NCBI GenBank assembly: GCA_009760855.2
Contig: WPIO01000063.1
Location: 1,106,001 to 1,170,000, forward strand
Direction of reading: 5' to 3'
DNA length: 64,000 nt
Source of the DNA: Cristatella mucedo
Taxonomy: Eukaryota > Bryozoa > Phylactolaemata > Cristatellidae
Positions 1 through 47,600 of the stretch are shown here, piece after piece. Within the stretch, counting starts at the first letter, position 1. Each line of letters opens with the position of its first letter. The notes beneath the pieces were generated by a model, which ran no database searches, had not been told where the DNA came from, and saw only the letters and a program-made list of their open reading frames with translations. The translations under genes were made by a program, and so were the position numbers.

Positions 1-1408
1 GCTGTATTCTTCTGTGTGCAGTACGTGCAAGCTGCGATTGTCTCAAAGGTGAATACAACTGGGCCAAACGTGTCATTAACCTGCCTCGGCCAGTTCTTGT
101 TGTTCCTTATTTAGAATGAGATATTGAAAAAGCAGCGTGACGCAAGCTGCTTGTTATGATCTAGGTGTGGCGCCTACCGGTAATGCACTTGCTTAAACGC
201 CAGTCTGGAGACAGATCGGCGTTATTGCTGTAAATGACTTCCAATGAACAGTAACGTTGGTGATGTCTCAATCCCTTGTCGATTTTGTAGCGATTCCTTG
301 TTCCATCTCCGTTGTTATGTCAACTGGCATTGGTTATTTGCTGCAGCTGCTTTATCTTCCAGACCTGGTGTTAGAGCTGGCGTTTCTTGGTTGCATATTG
401 TGATTTCCTCGACTTCGTCGTACACCCTGACTCTCTATGGCAACCAATTGGTGACTCTGTAGACAGCAGCACCTGATAGACGGCCTTGTAATCCTACCCT
501 GTTAGCCTTCTACTTAGTGTAGCTCTTGCAGGCCTGTGGTTCAGAGATTACTTTGTCGTGGCTCATTGGTCTGCTCCAAGATTGCCTCACGTGGTGCTTG
601 CTTATAAGCAAATCCGGGATCGTGTATGACACCTCGATTAGAGGTCATTGACTTTATCCATGCCTGACCATCGAGTTACTGATAAAGGTGACTGATCCTA
701 GATTTCCACCTAGGAAGGTGCCACTTCTGGAAAAATCAGAAAGTGTTTAATGTAGTATGTCGTGTCTGCAGCCAAAGCCAATTCTGGAATCTAGGCACGT
801 CTTCCCTGCACACAGAATAGGAAAGTGCACGCTTGTGGATGCTGAAGAACGTCACAAGATTGTTTTGGGATTTTTGATGGTTTTGTCTATATCTGGTCCA
901 GGTGGAGTCTTATGTTAAGGCACACTAACGAAGCCCCAGCAAATTTGCTCGGGCCTGCCGTGGCTTAAATTAGGATTTGCTGAGGGGCAAATTTGTGGCC
1001 GTAACGCGAACATTTTTATTGGAGTGCCGTCAGCACCAGCAACGACTGTTGCATTGCTGGTGCCCGATTCGAACCGCCAGAGGCCATGGCTACCCTTTTC
1101 CTGCTGGTCTGGCGATCCGCTGGAGCTTTTAGGCGCTCATGCTAGATGGGCCGGCTGGAAAGCCGGCACGTAGCGCTGCCAAATTTTGGTGTGGCTATCC
1201 GAAGCCAAACCTCAGGCAAATTTTCGAGGCCAACTCGGACCCCAAATTTCGCCCTTGCGCTGAGCCTTTATAGGACTCTTACGGATCTTTTTATTCAGGT
1301 GTAGCAGCCTTGATTCACCGTCATGATCTTGCATTGTATGCCGTATGCCATATTTAGGCTTGCTGACTCAAGATGGGCTCCTGACGTTTGTTTTGCTCTC
1401 GAGTAGCA
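1..1408. other. Upstream region, no gene recognised
   Basis: AT-rich sequence without a recognisable coding exon. Around 1058-1110 there is an antisense tRNA B-box-like string (GATTCGAACC), which may be the remains of a tRNA-derived SINE, but no A box or clear ends could be found. If the gene starts at 1409, its promoter lies here. I see no convincing TATA element or CpG-rich block. Confidence 0.4.
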
Positions 1409-35800
<34,392 letters not shown>

Positions 35801-35841
35801 GGTTCGGTGGCGAACTCGCCGACCATTAGCCGAAGACCGGG

Positions 35842-35956
<115 letters not shown>

Positions 35957-37261
35957 CAGTGTCAGTCATTCCTCTCGGAAACGGAAGCAGTGTGGCCTTG
36001 TCGTTGTTAAGCGATCTGTCTTGCGAGCCTGCAGTGCAGCTGCTGCAAGCCGCTGGGCAGGTGCCACTGTTATATGCAAAACGGTAGAGCGTGCTTGGGG
36101 TGACCGAGTCACTCGATAACCTTTGATAAGCGATTTGTATGTGGGCCACTTCGCTCTTTGTATCACCCTGCATTGCTACGTCTGAGCAGCAGATCCTCCT
36201 TTTTACCGTGGGGCGTGTAGCTTTTGGAGCCTGCTGCGTTTTCGGCATTTTTAATAACTTATTAGCGCCAGGCCATTCGTGATACTGCTGCGACCATCAT
36301 TTAAAGCAACTTCGTGCGGCTTCATTGGGTCTTTAATGCTCTAGTCAAATGCGAATTAAATTCGCAACTGTAACCCGTGTTACTTCACTGCTGCTGCACG
36401 TTCTTGGTTTAGTACCCATAGTGCTTATGTTTTTTGAGTGCATACCGCAGGAGCACCTTTGGTATTGCGGTTGCTACCTTTCGATTAATTTATCTTACAT
36501 CTTGTTGTGCACATTAGAGCTCTAGGTTGCAGACTGAGAACAGTATCTTTAGATAACTCATTCTCCACCGGATTGTGAGACCTTCGTCAAGCTTTCACTT
36601 GCTTCTTAGAAAACGGGCATGGCTTTTAGTGAGCTAAAGACTTTTTGGTTTGAATCCACATAGCATGGTAAGGCAGCTCAGCAAGGGGGATTGCAAAGAC
36701 CATCAACTATCAACCCAATCCTATAGAGCTTATGTCTACGAGTTATGCCTGTGGGGTGAAGTGATTTAATCTAGGATATTGGTAATGATGAGATCGCTAT
36801 ACTTATAGTTTGGAGCCTGACTCGGACTTTAGTTAACTAACCTCTAGTTTAGGTGTTCTTTTAATTAATAGAGCTGACCAACCGGTGACTAATGTGCAGG
36901 CTTCAGTTTTTGGTGCGTAACTTTTGGTGAGTAACTGCAGCAAGGAGGCCTTGATGCAGTTCACGAATTCAGCAGGTGCAAACTGGAGGTAGCTTTAGCA
37001 AGCAACTTGAGTCGGCAGTCTCCTGCTGCTTCGGAACGAGTGACCTGGACGGGAAGTCTTGAAGCAGCTGCGACTGGTGATGACCTTGAAGTTTCAGCAG
37101 CAGTGGACTGCAGGTTCGACGACGCCGGTCGAAGTAATGCAGCTCTGCCGTGCTTGATGTATCGTGTAATCATGTAGAGCGACCAAGGATGTAGCCGTAA
37201 TTTCGGCAGCGACCTAAACCCTGACTTTTAGGGCGCGGTACGAGTTCAAGGTTTAAACTTC

Positions 37262-37535
37262 AAAATACTCTCGCGAATGTGTGTATCTCCGTCTGTAAGT
37301 CCACAAACACTACGTGTGTGTTTTACGAATGCGAGTTTTGCATGGCGCACTCACAGCCCAAGTGGCTTTCGGTACGCATTCTTCAGCCAACGGACTTCAT
37401 CTCACGCAACAAAGAAAAAGTGAGAAGCATAGCTGAGTCAGGAGAGCAGTTGATGTAGTGAGTAGCATGGAAGTAGCAGCTCACGACCGCTGAAAAGGGT
37501 GAGCTATGGTCGGCAGCAGGAGAGTAGTTGTCATT
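37262..37535 (-). mobile_element. LINE-2fam 3' end
   Basis: TGTATCTCCGTCTGTAAGTCC, AAGTGGCTTTCGGTACGC, AGTGAGTAGCATGGAAGTAG match the 3' untranslated and last coding part of LINE-2fam (compare 4676, 56905). Confidence 0.78.
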
Positions 37536-37589
37536 GCATTATGTGAAAGAATGGCTCTGTATTGAACCAGTAGAAAATACTTCACTTGT

Positions 37590-37690
37590 ACAGAGCCTTA
37601 AGTGAACTTAATAGTCATATGTCACAGTGCTCGAGCCCACGACCGCAATCATTAAAAGGTCGTTAAACCTTACACCTACACCCTTGTTAT
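37590..37690 (-). repeat. Decayed SINE-B fragment
   Basis: GTACAGAGCCTTAAGTGAAC, GTGCTCGAGCCCACGACCG (antisense B box) and GGTCGTTAAACCTTACACC resemble SINE-B in order, with deletions. Confidence 0.5.
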
Positions 37691-39739
37691 TTTAAGTGTT
37701 AAGAGGTAATTAATTGTTAAACTTCAAATATCTTGGGAGGAATGGGAGCTGTCGGTCAAAAGCAGCATCTTCAAAACCGTTTGACGCTCTAAATAAAATA
37801 ATTTGCATCCACCACTTGCAGGCCCTTAAGAATTGCCTAGAAAGAAATAGTACAAAATACGACGGCGTCCTATTTTACAATGGCCGCCCCCACCACGAAC
37901 CGACCCTGAATTCGCAGCGGTGGTTTTGCAGCCTTTTTACCATACCATCAAGATAACGGTAGAACCCATCGGTTCAGTTTTTGAATTCACACGCCTAGTG
38001 CACTATGCCCGGCAGGATTTTTAGAAAACTCAGACTGATCGCTCTTCCTTCGATAGCGATATGGGAGAAAAAACCCATCCTAGTTTCGAGGAGGGCTAAA
38101 GGCGCGAAGATAGGCCCAACGGTTGTATTAGCTAGCTCCAGCCCCTTTTAGCCGGACTCCTCGGGCTGGGCTTCACCTAACCATCCAGAGGGGAAGCAGA
38201 GTGCATTTGCCCCACACCTGCTGCTGGGTGCCACCTGGGCCGCCCCCTATTCCTACGCTCACCGACTTTCACCAATGAGGAAAGTAAGTCTTAATTCCAT
38301 TTGACGAGCAAATGCCGAGTTCGTGTAGAATTAACGCTGTGACTTCGGTGGTTTAGCCCCACCTATATGAAAAATTTGGCAGGTCTTGCACCCCTAGATA
38401 AAAATTATGGCACTGCCGGCGCTCTCAGACCCTACGCTACGCCATCGAGGGCGATGCAGTGCTTGGCAGTTGAGAATGAATCTAGTGGGACGCTTTATTA
38501 CCTTGGGCTGATACATCATTTCAGTTGGCCTGGCTTCGAGCATGTGGGTGGCAGTACAGAGCGCCATTTAGTTAGTAATTAATTCCTGTATAGGCCTGTG
38601 CTTTTTTCTTCTTAAATTCTTACCAAACACCTTTTAAAGACAACTCAGTGGCAAAAGAATTCACTAAAACCCCGCCCTATGAGCGCTAAATTCCTTGCTC
38701 TTCTCCCCTTCCCTCTTCTCTTTCTAGGCGGTTTACACGTTCTGCAAAAGAAGCGTGTCAATTGCTTAAGTGATACTGTGCATGCATCGTATACCGAGTA
38801 CTCATGAGCGCACAAAGGACATTTCATATGAACCGAGTAAATGAGAATTACGGCGTTAAGTCAACGGATGTTATGGGAGCAGTCGGAAGTAAGTTTATGA
38901 CATTCGGAGCATGCGAACTAGAGACACGGTATCCGAAGGATTTGAGGTTAGTTAGCACAGCAGTGCAGCTAAGCAACTTGAGTCTGAAGAGTGGGATGTG
39001 CGATACGAATTCTATTAGGCCTTACAAAATAGCATTGGTGACACCAATAATTAGCCGGGCTCGACTTCGTGACCACAAGGCTGGCTTGATAGGCCAGACG
39101 GTGAAAATCAATGAGATTAGCCGGATGGTATGCAGACGAATAGGGAACACGTTGAACGGAGAATGTTCGATCGTCAGCTAATTTTTGAGACAAATTACTA
39201 TACTGCCTCGTGCAACTGAAAAGCTGTGGGTGTGAGAAAGCTAGAGCTTTTAGATACATAGGCGAAACAATAGACGATATGGTGCTTAACCTCCTCAGCT
39301 GCTTAATACACAACCAAATATACGAACAGTCCATTTCACACCAAGAACAACGGGCTTATCTTCGACACAAGTTCAAAGCGGTCACTTGAGGTTACCGTCG
39401 GCTCTGTGTCATTTTTAGGTAAGAGGGGTTAGCAGATCTCATTGCAAAACGTTCGTTTCGATTAGTACCAACGGTACAGGCATCGGATCGTTTAAGACCG
39501 GCCCCAGCTGGAACCCTGATGTGTTCAACGAGCGATCCTAACTTACGAAGTTGGGCAGAAACACCCACGGGTCCGGCTGTCGTACTACGGAAACGATACA
39601 GCTAAGACCTGTTTAAAGTTATTCTGATTGTTTTTTGACCGTAGCGCGTAAGAAATTACGTGCCTATGGACATCTAAACGCTTATCGCTTCGGGCTGCTG
39701 GGTCTCCCACGCCGGCGGCTGCATTAGCTACGCCGGCGG

Positions 39740-42700
39740 CTAGTAACCTACTTGTTAGTTATGGTCGTCAGCAGCTGCTATCGCTTCGTCATCGTATATC
39801 AAATGCATTCCTAGATATTAATGTTGTTGCTAAGTTTCATGAACTATGCATTAACAAAAGGAAAGCACCCCGTAGCCGCCGCGGTGGCCGGAACCGCCAG
39901 CTTAGACGCTGCTCGTTTGGTATTCCTAGCATTGTCTCGAACCGCTTAGCACGCTCCCCCCCCCCCGCATGCGTCACTGTAAATCTCTCAAACTTAATGG
40001 TCATCAGGCCTGTTGTAACCCAATCGGCCAGACTTAACGCTTGCCTTTGGAATCCTCGCTCAATGTCCAATAAACCTCTAGTAATAAACGACCTTATTTC
40101 TGAAAATGGTATCGACCTGCTCGCCCTAACTGAAACTTGGCTGAAATCGATAAACTGCCCGACAATTAAAGACGCTACTCCATCTGGTTTCACGTTCTTT
40201 CACACCCCTAGATCAATCAAAACTGGAGGTGGAGTTGCTATGATCGTGCGCTCGAAATTCAACTTCAAGCCATTTGCGGTACCCTCGAAGCAGTCTTTTG
40301 GATCAATTGTCCTGGTCTCAACCGAAAACAAGCTACCGATAGTGGCAGTAGTCTATCGCCCACCGGGTACCAAATCCTCCTTTATCTCAGATTTCTCCGA
40401 TCTCATTTCGATTCTGTGTGCAAGAAATCGATCCTTCCTCGTTATGGGTGATTTCGACGTTCACTTTGATAACTTATCTGGCGCTTTCAGCACCGAATTT
40501 CGTACATTGACAGACTCATTATCTCTTGTGACTCATGTGCATGGCCCTACCCACATCAAGGGTCACACACTCGACCAAATTTTCTCATATAACTGCACTT
40601 TGTCATCACCAGTTATCACCAAATCCTGCTTATCTGACCACATGCAGATCTCATTCAATCTACAGCGTGTGCCCACATTCTCCTCTAAAATAACCTGTGA
40701 ATCGCGAAACCTCAAGACCCTTGACATCGATGCTGTCCGTGCGAGCATATCTGCTTCACCTTTGCTGCTCAGTCCTCCCTCCGATCTGTCATCACTGGTA
40801 GATTGCTACAACACGACACTAGCTGACACGCTCGACGAGTTTGCACATTTGACAAAGCGAACTGTGCGCCCCCGCCCAGACGGCCTATGGTTTACCACAG
40901 ACATTAAACTAGCCAAGTCTACTAAACGAAAGCTTGAAAATGCATACAAAAGATCTGGACTGACTGTCCATCGACAGGCATATGAAGACTACTGTAGGTC
41001 GTACCAATCGATCCTAGCAAAGGCTAAGTCTAGCTTCTATAGAAACATTGTTGAATCACAGATGCACAATCCAAAAATGCTGATGTCGACAATAAACCAT
41101 CTCCTCAACCGTTCCCAGGTTAGCTCCTTACCTGATGATCCTTGTGATGATCTAGCCGATCGCTTCTCTCGATTCTTTGTGCAGAAGACAGACAAGATCA
41201 GGGAATCCATCCCTGCGATGACAACCTCCCACTAGAATGATGTTCCTCGGTTCCTGGCTGCGCCTCAATGTCTGCATTTAAACAGGTCACTAGTGATGTA
41301 GTCCTAAAGCTCGTATCTCAATCAAAGAAGACAACAAGTCCACTGGACCCTATTCCCACTGTCCTGCTCCTACGTTGCATTGATCTGCTGCTGCCATGCA
41401 TAACCAACATCATTAATATGTCATTAGCCTCAGGTCATGTCCCAGCACCTTTCAAAAAAGCTGTAGTCAGGCCACTTCTCAAGAAAGCTACACTAGACCA
41501 AGAGAACTTAAGCAACTACCGCCCAGTCTCCATTCTACCATTCCTATCAAAGGCACTGGAACGGGTCGTGGCAGACCAGCTGAACTCGTATATCGAAACA
41601 TCACACCTTGCTAGTAAGTTTCAGTCTGGCTTTAGAGCTAATCACTCCACAGAGTCAGCATTGCTTCGGGTATACAACGACCTACTTAGGAATGCAGATA
41701 TGGGTAGAGTGTCTCTTCTTGTTTTTCTCGATCTTTCGGCAGCTTTTGATACCATCGATCACAAAGTACTTCTAGAGTACCTCTCATCTCGCCTGGGCAT
41801 CACTGGCACTGCTCTGCGGTGGTTCAGGGCCTATCTCAATGGGAGACTCCAGAGTATTGACGTGAATGGACAAAGATCATCTGAAGTACCTCTGAAATAT
41901 GGAGTACCTCAGGGCTCCGTGCTAGGTCCGGTTCTTTTCACCGTTTATACTCTCCCTCTCGCTGATGTGATTGCCAAGCACAATCTAGGCTTTCACTTCT
42001 ATGCGGATGACACTCAGTTGTACCTTTGCTTTGATCCCTCCCAGCCTTCGAGCACCTCAAATTCTCTCAACTCACTTGCTGCATGCATTGATGACATCCG
42101 ATCATGGATGGCAGCAAATTTTCTAAAACTAAACGATGATAAAACTAACTTACTAGTTATGGGCAAACCTAGTGTTATTCAGAAATTGGAAAGGCTGACT
42201 TTCAAAATTGGCTCTGCCAGCATATCTCCAGTTGCATCAGCTCGAAATCTAGGTGTCATATTCCAAAGCGACCTCTCGTTAGACGACCACATCAGCTCCA
42301 CAGTCAAATCAGCCTATTTTCAGCTTCATAACATTGCTAAAATTCGGGCTTGTTTAGATAAGGATACCACGTCCAAGTTGGTCCATGCATTCGTGACATC
42401 TCGTCTCGACTTCTGCAACTCACTGCTTACTGGCCTACCAGCATGTGCGATCAGGCGATTGCAGCTGGTGCAAAACTCTGCAGCTAGGTTTGTCTGTCGT
42501 GAGCGTCGCAGTTGCCACATTACTCCACTTCTCGCCGACCTGCACTGGTTACCAGTCAAGCAACGGATTGACTTCAAGGTTTTGTCGCTCACTTTTAGGT
42601 CTTCATTCTATGGCTCCAGCCTATCTTTCAGAGATACTACCCCATCAGGCAAAGCATCGTACCACTCGCTTTTCGGAATCCAACAGTCTAGAAATACCTC

Positions 42701-43092
42701 GTACAAACCTTAAATCCTTTGGAGACCGTGCATTTAGCTCGTATGCTCCCACAGCTTGGAACTCCCTCCCGACCTGCATCAGAACATCCCCTGACCTGAC
42801 CACATTTAAAAGAAACTTAAAAACATACCTATTTAGGACAGCATTTAGTGGGTCCTTGTGATTCGTCCTCGATGTGCTTATGCGTGCTGACACTGTTCAT
42901 GCTGCCACTAACCACATTTGCATGCTGACCCCTAATATGTAACCCCTAACCATGTCATTCATTTTGTTTGTTTGTCAAGCATGATTTTACTTACTATTCT
43001 ATTGCGTATCACTTTGCAGCAAATGTAAAGCGCCTAGAAAGAGAAGTTCTGTGAGGGCGCTTTATCAAGTGCAATATTATTATTATTATTAC
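39740..43092 (+). mobile_element. Nearly complete CR1/L2-like LINE (LINE-1fam), broken
   Basis: The longest copy. From about 39750 an open frame (RRGGRNRQLRRCSFG linker) runs into an apurinic-type endonuclease: LLALTETWLKS, VVYRPPG, VMGDFDVHFD (family 'GDFNxH'; the Asn is replaced by Asp) and LSDHMQISF. It ends at a TAG (41233-41235). A second frame from 41268 carries reverse transcriptase with FLDLSAAFDTIDHKVLLE, GVPQGSVLGPVLF and catalytic FHFYADDTQLYLCF. A two-base deletion near 42600 (TTTTAGGTCTTCATTC against TTTTAGGTCTCTTCATTC at 50382) shifts the frame before the C-terminal part. The 3' end has the GAGGGCGCTTTATC stem and ATT repeats. The 5' end is uncertain; it may extend to about 39400. 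Confidence 0.92.
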
Positions 43093-44358
43093 TACCCGAA
43101 TGAGTAATAAATTACGACAGGAATGCACGGCCGTACTGGATATCTGGGCGAACACAACCAGACATCAAATGAAAAGTGCGATACTAAGACATTGCAGTAG
43201 GCTCAGATGTATGGTTCACCAGGACCCATGCTGAGAGACCTTGGTAAGCAGCCCCGAGCAGACTGGTAGCTGTTTCTCCGATGTACATTTTGCAATGTGT
43301 GATAGTTGAATCTCGGTCATTGTGTGCCAATCGATCTCACGTAGTTTTTAGTATGTTAACGTAGTTTTTAGATGAGTGAGCACATCAAGACAGTAAGTTT
43401 GCAAAGGTCGCCACGATGCCCTCTTTTTTATGAACATTCCGAACGGGACCAGCCGTATGCGAAAAGTAATGCTCATAAAGCATGATCAGGTTCGATGTAT
43501 GACATTGAGGTTGAGCAGCAGAGGGTTGGTTCGACGTGCTCACTCTGCCGGCAATGCTGCCGCCTCGACTGGCCGACCTTCGTTGCCATCGCAAAATTGA
43601 ACCTGCCGATCAACGAATGCAAAAAGGATGATGCAGCTACAACCAGTTTTGAATCCCGAGATTCCTTAATCCACAACACTGAAGAAACTTCTGGAGCAAA
43701 AGCGTGAAAGAGATTACAGCTCAACAGCTAATAAGGCTTGTTCATAGAGCCAACTTACTTTCTGCTGTGGGCCCTGACCCCATAGCAGGAAGTGAAGCTA
43801 CGATGCGAATGTGGCCACACTTTAGTTCCGGGATTGGTGAGTGCAGCTGCTGTACCCCTAGCTGAACACTCCTGCTACCAACTACGCCACATCCTTTCCA
43901 GACGTCATGAGCTGCTACTTCAATGCAACTCACTACCTCAACTGCTCTCCTGACTCAACTGCGCTTCTCACTTTCTCTTGGTTGCGAGAAACGAAGTATG
44001 TTGGCTACTAAATGCGCATTGAAAGCCGCTTAGGCTGTGAGTGCGCTATACAAAACTCTCCTGTGTAACAACCACATTGTCTTTGTGGAGTTACAGACGG
44101 AGATACATTACACGCGACCTTGTGGTATTGACTAGTCCTGCACTACAGAGAGCAGGCGAAGCTAATGAAGGAAAAGATGCTTCAGCAGCAGAATATACAG
44201 TCACAACTTCTGCCAGCACATGTTCCTTGTTACAATACACAAAGCATAACAGCACGTTCGCGCTCAAATTATGCAGTGAATTGTGAGCCAGTTGGCCGAG
44301 TTGCAACAAAGACTGCCTTCGAAGAAGACCGACTGCTGAGACACTGGCTGATCGAATT
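43093..44358. other. Spacer between the LINE and HGH1
   Basis: Contains a LINE-2fam 3' end (43890-44112, +). It should hold the HGH1 3' untranslated region on its right side; no clear inverted AATAAA (TTTATT) was found in the nearest few hundred bases. 43093-43890 unrecognised. Confidence 0.55.
43890..44112 (+). mobile_element. LINE-2fam 3' end
   Basis: ATGAGCTGCTACTTCAATGC, ACTCACTACCTCAACTGCTC, then GAGTGCGCTATACAAAACTC and ending GTTACAGACGGAGATACATTACA. This is the true 3' terminus of the family, in forward orientation. Confidence 0.8.
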
Positions 44359-44625
44359 TCACTGCTTCTGCTGAGGGTCTTCTACGTTAAGAAGACCCTC
44401 GGCAGAATCAACCGCCGAGTCCAGCAAGCTCCGCACTTCTGGAGGTATCTCTACTGCATGCAGATTTGCATGTTCTTCCTTAGGTTCGTCACCAATTAGC
44501 AAGTCGATGAGATTATAAATTGCTGGTTCGTTGTTCTTCACAGGCTCCCACTTGTGGTATTCGCGTATGATGACGTAGACTCTGTGCTTTCTCATCAGCG
44601 TCCGACCGAGCTTTGTTGCGCATAG
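44359..44625 (-). CDS. HGH1: HGH1 exon 3 (C-terminal, with stop)
   Basis: Acceptor TTTTACTTTGCAG; starts in phase 0 with LCATKLGRTLMRKHRVYVII, then IIREYHKWEP and LIDLLIGDEPKEEHANL, the C-terminal HGH1 block. The stop TGA is at 44361-44359. A perfect 11-base inverted repeat lies inside the last codons (44373-44400). Confidence 0.95.
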   Translation of the reverse strand, partial: LCATKLGRTLMRKHRVYVIIREYHKWEPVKNNEPAIYNLIDLLIGDEPKEEHANLHAVEIPPEVRSLLDSAVDSAEGLLNVEDPQQKQ

Positions 44626-47600
44626 CTGCAAAGTAAAAGAGCCCTACCTTGGCAGCAATGGTCAAAACTACGACCATGTTAAGTTGTATCAAACTGCAGC
44701 TACTAAAGAAACAAACTGGAGGCCACATAACAGAATTACGAGTGATTGTACAACAACTCACCTTGGTTTAATGTCGGTTTGTGCAAGTGTTGCAGCATGA
44801 ACTCGTGGCCACGGCAGAGTCATTATATCTAGCCCTGGATCAGGAGGCAACCGTGGACCCTCTGCTCTAAATAGGATCTTGTACGTCGTGATATGCACAA
44901 AGTACAAGATCCAAGTCCCCATGCTGCGCTCGATGCTACTGATCACGATAACTTACTTGAACGATCGATAACGACAATAATAATAATAGTACATTTGATA
45001 TAGCACCCTCAGAGAACTCAGACTCTTTCTAGGCACTTTACATTTGACAATCGGCCTATCAGACGAGGCACTGCTGTGGTTCAAATCATACTTGACTGAT
45101 CGTGTTCAATCTGCATCGTGAGGGTCACCTGCAGAGTACAACAGGGCTCTGTTCTTGGTCTTTGGCTGTCCTCCATTTATACTGAGCCTCTGGAAAAAGT
45201 TATTCGGGCAATTTGAATCGGCTATTACTTTTATGCTGATGATACCCAACCGATTATGTCGTTTGCCTCGACTGATATTATTTTTTATGCCGATGATACT
45301 CAGCAGTATTTGTCGTTTGTCACAACTAATACACTGAATGCCAATTTAAGAGACATTCGATCCTCGATGCCGGCTATTGTACTTCAACTAAACGACGATA
45401 AAACTGAACGGCTACTCATAGGGTAACCCAAGTGTGTGGCTGGACTAGAAGACTTGGCTCTTTTAATAGCTGACGATGTTGTGCAACCGTCAACGTGTGC
45501 CCAAAACTCAGTCTTTGACAACCACCTACATTTTGAAAGTTTCATTACTAGACTGCCTCCACAGCTAGCCATCACGTCCGATCCCTATCTAAGACCAGGG
45601 ACTGTTTAACACTGTAGCTTGCAAACAATTTAACTAGCTCCCTGATTCTGTCTTGCTAGATTACTGCAACTCCAAAATTGGCTGGTATACAGAAAAACCA
45701 TTAGGCCACTGCAGCTGGTGATGAATACGGCTGCAAGACAAGTTAACAATTTCCTGAGGTTCAGCCATATGTCTCCTTTGCTGGAGGAGCTTCGATGGTT
45801 TTCGGTTAAACAACGGATATAAAGTAAAGTTCTTACGCTAACCCACAAGGCCCACTATAGCTTGGTTCATTCGAAACCAAGCTAAACTGTTGCACTAGTT
45901 TCAGCCTCTTCATACTGCCAGGTCATCTATGGACCGCTGTTCCATTCCTTCGCTTAAAAGATTATTGGCAATAGAAGATTTTATTCTGCAGGTCCTAGAT
46001 TTCGGAACTAACACAATTACTACGAAACGACATCTACTCTCCAACTGCCGACTATGGCACATCTTTTTCAGCGGTCCTGAACTGCTACTTCCATGCTACT
46101 CACTACCTCAACTGCCCTCCTGACTCAGCTATGCTTTCATTTTCTCTTTGTTGGGTAAGTGAAGTCTGGCTACTGCATGCACACAGCAAATCATTTAGGG
46201 TTTGAGTGAGGCGCAATAGAAAACTCTCCTGCATAACACACCCACAGTCTTTATGGCTTTGTGGAGTTACAGATAGGATATACATATACTTCCATTTAAA
46301 GAGCTCGTGAAGCATTTCAGAATTGGTCTGTGACAAGGACTGATATATGAGAATAAGGAGAAGTAATCTGATTATATTCATAGATTAGTGGCCACTACAG
46401 TAAATTTAAATATACTAGTTGACGAGGAAAACATAATAACAACAATAATAATAAATTTGTTGTAGCACCCTCAGAGAACTCAATCTCTTTCTAGGCACTT
46501 TACATCTGGGGCAAAGGAAGCATGATCAAACGGTTAATGGTAGCATGCTCAATGTCAATAAGCATAACATGGTGAGAGGTGACATTCACAGGGTCAGCAG
46601 GCAAATATGGTTAGTGGCATCATGCATATTGTCAGCACACAATGCTGTCATAAATAGATGCGGTTTTAGCTTCTTTTTAAATGTCGTCAAGTCAGGAGAT
46701 GTCTAATGTCAGTCGGGATTGAGTTCTAGGCTTTGGGACCATACAAAACTAAAGGCACAGTCTCTAAAGGATTTGAAGTTCGTACGAGGTGTGGGCAAAC
46801 AATTTGATTCAGATTCAGAAAAGCATGTAGTACGATGCCTAGCCTGGTGAGGGAGTAGATTTGATAGGAAGGCTGGAGCCACAGAATGAATGGACCTCTA
46901 AGTGTGTGACAGAACCTTGAAGTCAATGCGCTCCTTGACTGGGAGCCAGTGCACGTCTGCGAGAAGTGGTGTGATGTATCTCCGTCAGTAACTCCACAAA
47001 GTCATAAAGACCATGTGGGTGTTACACAGGAGAGTTTTGTATAGCGCACTCACAGCCTAAGCGGCTTTCGGTACGCATTCTGTAGCCAACAGACTCCGTC
47101 TCACGCAACAAAGAGAAAGTGGGAAGCATAGCAGAGTCAGGAGAGCAGTTGAGGTAGTGAGTAGAATAGAAGTAGCAGTTCAGGACCGCTGAAAAAGATG
47201 TGCCATAGTCGGCAGTTGGAAAGTAGATGTCGTTGCGTAAGAAGCAACTGCGACGTTCACGACAGACAAGCCTAGCTGCAGAATTCCGAATTTTAGGAAT
47301 GCTATGTAGCTGAAAGTAAGCAGACTTGAGGAGAGAGGCAGACTGTGGAGCTGATGTGAGGTCGTTCAATGAAAGGTCACTTTGGAACAGGACACCTAGA
47401 TTTCGTACATATGCAGCAGGAGATATGCTGGCAGAGTCGACATTGAACATTTAAGCTTTCCACTTTCCGAGTTACACTTGATTTGCCCATAACTAGTCAG
47501 TTGGTTTTGTCGCCATTTAATTTGAGAAAGTTTGCTGCCATCCACGTGCGAATGTCAGCAATACATGCAGCAAGGGTGTGTAGAGAATTCGACGTAGTGG

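Noticed and set aside
247-462. Alternative signal-peptide exon (MNSNVGDVSIPCRFC start)
   Set aside because: Could also leave in phase 1, but the hydrophobic part is late and short and the donor is poor. The 1409 candidate is better on start context and signal shape.
1058-1110. tRNA gene suggested by GATTCGAACC
   Set aside because: Only an antisense B-box-like string; no cloverleaf could be drawn and no A box at the right distance. No true tRNA gene was found in the window.
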